Source of the DNA: an uncultured Lentisphaerota bacterium
GTDB taxonomy: Bacteria > Verrucomicrobiota > Kiritimatiellia > CAIQIC01
Reading direction: 5' to 3'
Assembly: GCA_903912445.1 (NCBI GenBank)
Contig: CAIWHP010000094.1
Location: forward strand, 62,001 to 126,000
Length of the DNA: 64,000 nt
Part shown: in pieces, positions 60,338 through 64,000 of the stretch
How the letters are laid out: every line of letters starts with the position of its first letter
Position numbering within the stretch: the first letter of the stretch is position 1
Position numbers and translations under genes: made by a program
The notes under the pieces: model-generated
Told to the model about the DNA's origin: nothing
Seen by the model: the letters and a program-made list of their open reading frames with translations, nothing else
Database searches by the model: none

Positions 60338-61768
60338 TCACTTCGCCGGGGTTTTCGCGAGGGCGTAGAGGCGCTTCATCGTGGCGACGAAGACGGTGCC
60401 GTTGGCGGCGGTGGCGGTGCCGTTGATCGCGCCTTCGAGCTTCGCGGTGCAGAGCACGCGCTTCTCGCGGCCCGCGGCCAGGATCACCAGTTCGCCCTTG
60501 CGCGTCCCGACGTACACCTTGCCGTCGGCGACCAGCGGCGAGGTCCAGATTTCCGCGCCGGTATCATGCTTCCAGACGGGCTGGCCGGTCTCCGCGTCCA
60601 CGCAGTGGATGTAGTGGCCGACGTCGGTGGCATAGACGAGGCCGTCGGCGACCGCGGGGGTTGCGCAGGTGTGGCGCTCGAGCGGATAGGTCCAGCGCGT
60701 CGCGGTTTTCGTCACATCGCCCGTGCCGGTGACGTCCAAACACTTGAGCCACGCCTCGCGTTTGCCCCACCACATGTCGCCACCGCCGGCCACATAGAGC
60801 CGGTGGTTGTGGAAGACCGGCATGCCATAGACGTTCACCGGGCTTTCCTTGCGGTTCCCGAGATAGCTGTGGATGTTTTCTTTCGGCGCGGCGGGATCGC
60901 AATCGAACTGCCAGACCTTTTTCAACGTGGCGACCTCCGTACCCCCGCTGGCCGCGGCTTCGAAGGAGTAAATGACGCCGTTGCCCCCGCAGAAGAAAAT
61001 CAGCGGCCGGCCGTTGACCACGCCGGAACACGGCGAGGACCAGGTGCAGTGAAAGATGATCGGGCCGATGTGCTCATCATCGCGCGCGACGAGGCGGCCG
61101 GTGGTCGCCTCCACGGCGATCAGACTCGGTGCGTCCGGGCTGGCGATGCCGCGGTGGGTGTCGTCCACGCCGTTGGAGGTGTTCACATAGAGGATACCAT
61201 CGACAAGCAGCGGCGAGGCGTGGGCGCTGTCGTGCTGGCGGACGCCGCATTGCTGGAGGAGGTCGAAGCGCCAGCGCGCGTCGCTCTCCCGCGCCGTCAG
61301 CGCGCCATTGGCCGGGCCGTGCGGAGCGAGGTTCCAGAGCTCGCCGCGGTTGCTGACGATGAACACGCGGCCGCCGGCGACCGTCGCCGGCGAGCAAAGG
61401 CCGACGTTCGTCCAGTCCCAATAGACGCTGTTGGTCAGCTTGAGGCAGGCGAGCTGCCAGCGGAACGCGCCGGTCTGCTCGTCGAGGCACAGCAGCACGC
61501 CGCGGTCGCCGATGACGGCGGGGTCGTGCGGGGTGGCATTGTTCGCGCCGATATACACGTGGCCGCCGGCGACAATCGGCGTGGCGAAACACTGCGTGCC
61601 GAGGCTCGCGCTCCACTTGATGTTGACGCCGTTGGTGGGGTCGATCCGGTCGGGGAGGTTGGTTTCGGCGGAAACCATGTTGCGCGTTTGCGGCGCGCCC
61701 CACTGCGGCTGATCCGCCGCGTACGCCAGCGCGCCCAGTGCCAACACCATCCCAGCGATTCGTTTCAT
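60338..61768 (-). CDS. Exported PQQ-like beta-propeller protein
   Basis: 476 residues with a Sec signal (cleavage near AYA-AD). Repeated propeller blades with the WxxxxG/VYxG pattern (ATPIVAGGHVYIGANN, SPATVAGGRVFIVSNRGELW, ATPAVADGLVYATDVG, SPLVADGKVYVGTRKGELVI) place it in the quinoprotein-like/BamB-like family. The catalytic residues of PQQ dehydrogenases are not evident, so it is more likely a structural or binding propeller, as is common for Verrucomicrobia and Planctomycetes. Confidence 0.85.
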   Translation of the reverse strand: MKRIAGMVLALGALAYAADQPQWGAPQTRNMVSAETNLPDRIDPTNGVNIKWSASLGTQCFATPIVAGGHVYIGANNATPHDPAVIGDRGVLLCLDEQTGAFRWQLACLKLTNSVYWDWTNVGLCSPATVAGGRVFIVSNRGELWNLAPHGPANGALTARESDARWRFDLLQQCGVRQHDSAHASPLLVDGILYVNTSNGVDDTHRGIASPDAPSLIAVEATTGRLVARDDEHIGPIIFHCTWSSPCSGVVNGRPLIFFCGGNGVIYSFEAAASGGTEVATLKKVWQFDCDPAAPKENIHSYLGNRKESPVNVYGMPVFHNHRLYVAGGGDMWWGKREAWLKCLDVTGTGDVTKTATRWTYPLERHTCATPAVADGLVYATDVGHYIHCVDAETGQPVWKHDTGAEIWTSPLVADGKVYVGTRKGELVILAAGREKRVLCTAKLEGAINGTATAANGTVFVATMKRLYALAKTPAK

Positions 61769-61878
61769 CCGTATGGTTCCTGTCCCCCGGGCATCCGCCG
61801 GAGCACGCGTGTCATCATGTCCCTTCGCGTGACGCTTGGCAAGGCTCCGGCGGCAACCGCGGCAGCCGGCCGCGCCTT

Positions 61879-61904
61879 CATCGCACAGTTGTGCAACTGT
61901 GCGA
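61879..61904. repeat. 26-bp palindrome upstream of the PQQ-propeller gene
   Basis: Arms ATCGCACAGTTG / CAACTGTGCGAT around a TG centre, in the 262-bp gap 61769-62030 between two minus-strand genes. It shares the skeleton AT--CACA--TG / CA--TGTG--AT with 42071-42096. No T-run follows. No gene is seen in the gap. Confidence 0.75.
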
Positions 61905-62030
61905 TAAGGGACATCGCGCTCCCGGAAAATGAGTTTTGCGCCCCGCGGGAGGCGCGGCCACGGCCTGCCTCAGCGGCGGCCCGTGACGCGCCATTTCCCC
62001 GATAGGGCTGGTCCCGCTTCCACCGGGGCA

Positions 62031-63626
62031 TCACGAGGATGGAGAACGCCGGGCCAGCTTCTGCACCCAGCGGCCGTAGAGCCAGATCATCACGGCGGAG
62101 GCGACGCCGACGGCGGCGAAAATGTACCATGTCATGCCGACGTGGTGCGTGGCGTAGAGGAGCTGCGTGAGCTGCTCGGGATTTTCGCCGGTGACGGCGA
62201 CGAGTTTCTTGAACGCCTCGCCGATGGGCAGCGCCTGCTCGGTGACCTGCGCGGGCGCGAGGCCGCTCTCGACCAGCAGCTGCCGCGCAAAAGTATCCTT
62301 CGACGAAAAGACGTCGTAGAGCGCAGGGCCGAGTTTGCCCTCGATCGTCCACCCGAGCAGGATCGGCGCGTGCGCGAAGCCGATCCACATCGCCTTCTTG
62401 TCGAGCGGCGCGATGTTGCCGATGTACTCGCAGAACTTCGGGCTGGCGAGCATCTCGCCGGCGCTGAAGATGACCATCGCGAGCACGGCGAGGCCGACGC
62501 TGTGGCTCGCGCCGAAGAGCGCGAGCGCGATGACGATGAGCACGGTGCCGAGGCACATGCTCGTGGTTGCGCGCAGCTTCGACCCGAAGTTGGCGAACAG
62601 GAAGCAGGTGAACATGATCATGCAGGCATTGATGTTGACGATGCCTTCGGGCTGGATGTTCTGGCCGTGCGCGTCCATGCCGAGCAGGAATTTCCAGACG
62701 GGATTGCTGGTGCCCTCCGGCCCGAACAGTTGCTGCACCATCGGCGCGGTGTTCACCCAGTCCTCGACGTATTTCGGCAGCACGTCCCACAGCATCGGGA
62801 ACATCATCCACCAGAACACGAAGATCAGCAGATAGAGGAAAAGGTGCGGCTTCTTGAGCTCGGCCAGCGCCTCGGCGACCAGCGGGCGCTGCGGCTCGAG
62901 GCCGTCGCGGATGCGCTGCCGGCGCGCGAGGCGCTCCGCTTTGCCGGGCTCGCGGTAGGTCAGCAACAGCACGAAATTCAGGCAGATGATCGCGGCGTTC
63001 GTATAGAAGACCGCAGGCCAACCGAGGTGCGACCGGTTGTAGAGCGCGATCAGCGGGCCGATCCAGCCGCCGATGTTCACGGTCTGATAGAAGATGCCCC
63101 ACGCCATCGAGCTGTTGCGGCGGTTCGTCGAGCGGATCAGCGTGCCTTGGATGCCGGGCTTGAAAACCGCCGTGCCCGCAGCCAGGAACATCGCACCGGT
63201 GAAGAACCCCCAGTAGGTCGGCAGCCACGCCATCAGCAGATAGCCGAGCACCTTGATGGCCGTGGCCACGCCGATCGTCAGCTTGTAGCCGTAGCGATCG
63301 GAAAAGCCGCCGGTGAACACCGGGATGAGCGACTGCGTGAGGGTCCAGAACAGCAGCAGCGTGCCGAACGTCGTCATCGTCACGCCGAGGCCTTGCTCCG
63401 AGAGCGGCCGCGTCGCGTAGAGCGTGGCGACCGCGCGCACGCCGTAGTAGGCGAGCCGCTCGACCATCTCCATGCCGCCGACGATCCAGAAGACGCCGCC
63501 GAGGCTCATGATCGCCGCCCAGAGCCCGAGCTGCTTGACGTCGCCCAGCGTGGTCTCGTCGGCGGGCGGCGTGGTGGTATTGTCGCGGATGACCTGCGTC
63601 GGTTCGTTGTGCGGCGTGAGGCTCAC
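62031..63626 (-). CDS. POT/PTR2-like major facilitator transporter
   Basis: 531 residues from GTG 63626, which overlaps the stop of the exonuclease gene (GTGA). About twelve transmembrane helices. ERLAYYGVRAVATLYAT near the first helix resembles the ExxERFxYYG motif of proton-dependent oligopeptide transporters, and GTAVFKPGIQGTL with SMAWGIFYQTVNIGGWIGPL matches the PTR2 signatures. One large loop lies at about 440-500. Likely imports di/tripeptides with protons, but the Glu-rich motif is incomplete (ERLAYYG, not ERFSYYG), so the substrate may differ. Confidence 0.82.
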   Translation of the reverse strand: MSLTPHNEPTQVIRDNTTTPPADETTLGDVKQLGLWAAIMSLGGVFWIVGGMEMVERLAYYGVRAVATLYATRPLSEQGLGVTMTTFGTLLLFWTLTQSLIPVFTGGFSDRYGYKLTIGVATAIKVLGYLLMAWLPTYWGFFTGAMFLAAGTAVFKPGIQGTLIRSTNRRNSSMAWGIFYQTVNIGGWIGPLIALYNRSHLGWPAVFYTNAAIICLNFVLLLTYREPGKAERLARRQRIRDGLEPQRPLVAEALAELKKPHLFLYLLIFVFWWMMFPMLWDVLPKYVEDWVNTAPMVQQLFGPEGTSNPVWKFLLGMDAHGQNIQPEGIVNINACMIMFTCFLFANFGSKLRATTSMCLGTVLIVIALALFGASHSVGLAVLAMVIFSAGEMLASPKFCEYIGNIAPLDKKAMWIGFAHAPILLGWTIEGKLGPALYDVFSSKDTFARQLLVESGLAPAQVTEQALPIGEAFKKLVAVTGENPEQLTQLLYATHHVGMTWYIFAAVGVASAVMIWLYGRWVQKLARRSPSS

Positions 63627-64000
63627 GACGCGGCGGGCTCCTGCGCGAGGAGCCGCTCCAGGGCCAGAAAGATTTCGCGCGAGGCCCAGGCATCGGTCGC
63701 CGCATAGCGCAACTGCTGCTCGGTCAGCACGGGCCGTGCCCAGTTGGTGCACTGCGCCTGCTTGGCCACGCGCAGCCCCAGCACGTGCGCTGCCAGCCCG
63801 CGCAGCCCGTTCGCCCGGATCCGCGCCTTGTCCGACAGCTTCGCCAGGTCCACGAAGCCCGCCGGCTTGAACTCGTAGAGCTCGCGCAGCTTGCGCAGGT
63901 CGTGGTCGAGCCCGACGCCCGCCTTGAGGTGCGCGGGGCTGCCAAGCAGGTCGGCCAGCCCGTCGAGCGCGGGCAAAGCGTGCAATTGGACCAGCCAGAC
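63623..64000 (-). CDS. RNase D-like 3'-5' exonuclease, C-terminal part (5' end outside window)
   Basis: The frame is open to the right edge (first visible residues VWLVQLHALPAL), giving about 125 residues. LKAGVGLDHDLRKLRELY, then GFVDLAKLS, LRGLAAHVLGL and NWARPVLTEQQLRYAATDAW match the exonuclease core of RNase D/WRN-type DEDDy enzymes, including the conserved Tyr and Asp of YAATDAW. The N-terminal DxE motif is beyond the window. The stop overlaps the transporter's GTG start. RNase D processes structured RNA 3' ends; whether an HRDC domain exists cannot be seen, but none follows the core. Confidence 0.85.
   Translation of the reverse strand, partial: VWLVQLHALPALDGLADLLGSPAHLKAGVGLDHDLRKLRELYEFKPAGFVDLAKLSDKARIRANGLRGLAAHVLGLRVAKQAQCTNWARPVLTEQQLRYAATDAWASREIFLALERLLAQEPAAS

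Overview
The window is a GC-rich, gene-dense bacterial chromosome segment containing dnaA and dnaN. It very probably spans the chromosomal replication origin region. The gene content (Tat-exported Gfo/Idh/MocA oxidoreductases, an HzsA-like cytochrome c/beta-propeller protein, DUF1573, PQQ-propeller and POT transporter genes, abundant small palindromic repeats) suggests the PVC superphylum, most likely Verrucomicrobiota, Kiritimatiellota or Lentisphaerota. This is inferred from gene types only; there is no rRNA in the window. I found no tRNA, rRNA, CRISPR array or complete insertion sequence.

Layout. At 0-6.2 kb lie the tail of a PDZ protein, a lipoprotein/membrane protein pair, a scar holding the C-terminus of a tyrosine recombinase, and a four-gene minus-strand operon (M24 peptidase, alpha/beta hydrolase, Spy-like protein, Cys-rich protein). 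At 6.2-11.6 kb are dnaA, a DnaA-box-rich spacer, dnaN, then HMG-CoA synthase and mevalonate kinase. At 11.8-19 kb two exported Gfo/Idh/MocA oxidoreductases flank a small accessory insert (truncated Bro-N gene, HEPN-like gene) and a Tat-lipoprotein nitrilase, followed by a HAD phosphatase and a lipid kinase. At 19-26.2 kb a minus-strand block holds a RecB-like nuclease, the DUF1573-rhodanese-MauE-thiL operon and mnmE-mnmG. A 28-bp perfect palindrome with a consensus-type parS core lies inside mnmG.

At 26.4-30.2 kb are lipoamide dehydrogenase, a GT87-like membrane glycosyltransferase and a Tat-exported phosphoesterase. At 30.5-35.2 kb an active HtrA-type protease is followed by two exported proteins built from degenerate, catalytically dead protease-like domains. 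At 35.3-41.9 kb a plus-strand surface-polysaccharide-type cluster carries two GT4, an acetyltransferase, a GT2, an isochorismatase, a YdcF-like protein and a galactokinase-like kinase. At 42.1-47.9 kb are a histidine kinase/response regulator/HExxH protease operon, a VWA protein with a clear terminator, and a repeat-helical exported protein. At 48.3-54.7 kb are an STM3941-like protein, the HzsA-like protein, and an AT-richer island with an AbiU2/HEPN-like gene and a Sel1-trypsin protein. At 54.8-64 kb are trpA, manC, ruvX, truA, two membrane proteins, a PQQ-propeller protein, a POT-type transporter and the end of an RNase D-like exonuclease.

The most unusual feature is a dispersed palindrome, TTTCCAA-N3-TTGGAAA. 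It recurs as tandem pairs or triplets with centres about 31-32 bp apart (three helical turns), mostly just upstream of plus-strand genes. In two cases (mvaS at 9.3 kb, a GT4 gene at 35.2 kb) its right arm forms a -35 box exactly 17 nt before TATGCA/TATGCT. Four copies also sit in frame inside thiL, adding about 45 residues. It may be the operator of an unknown global regulator, or a mobile repeat that carries a promoter.
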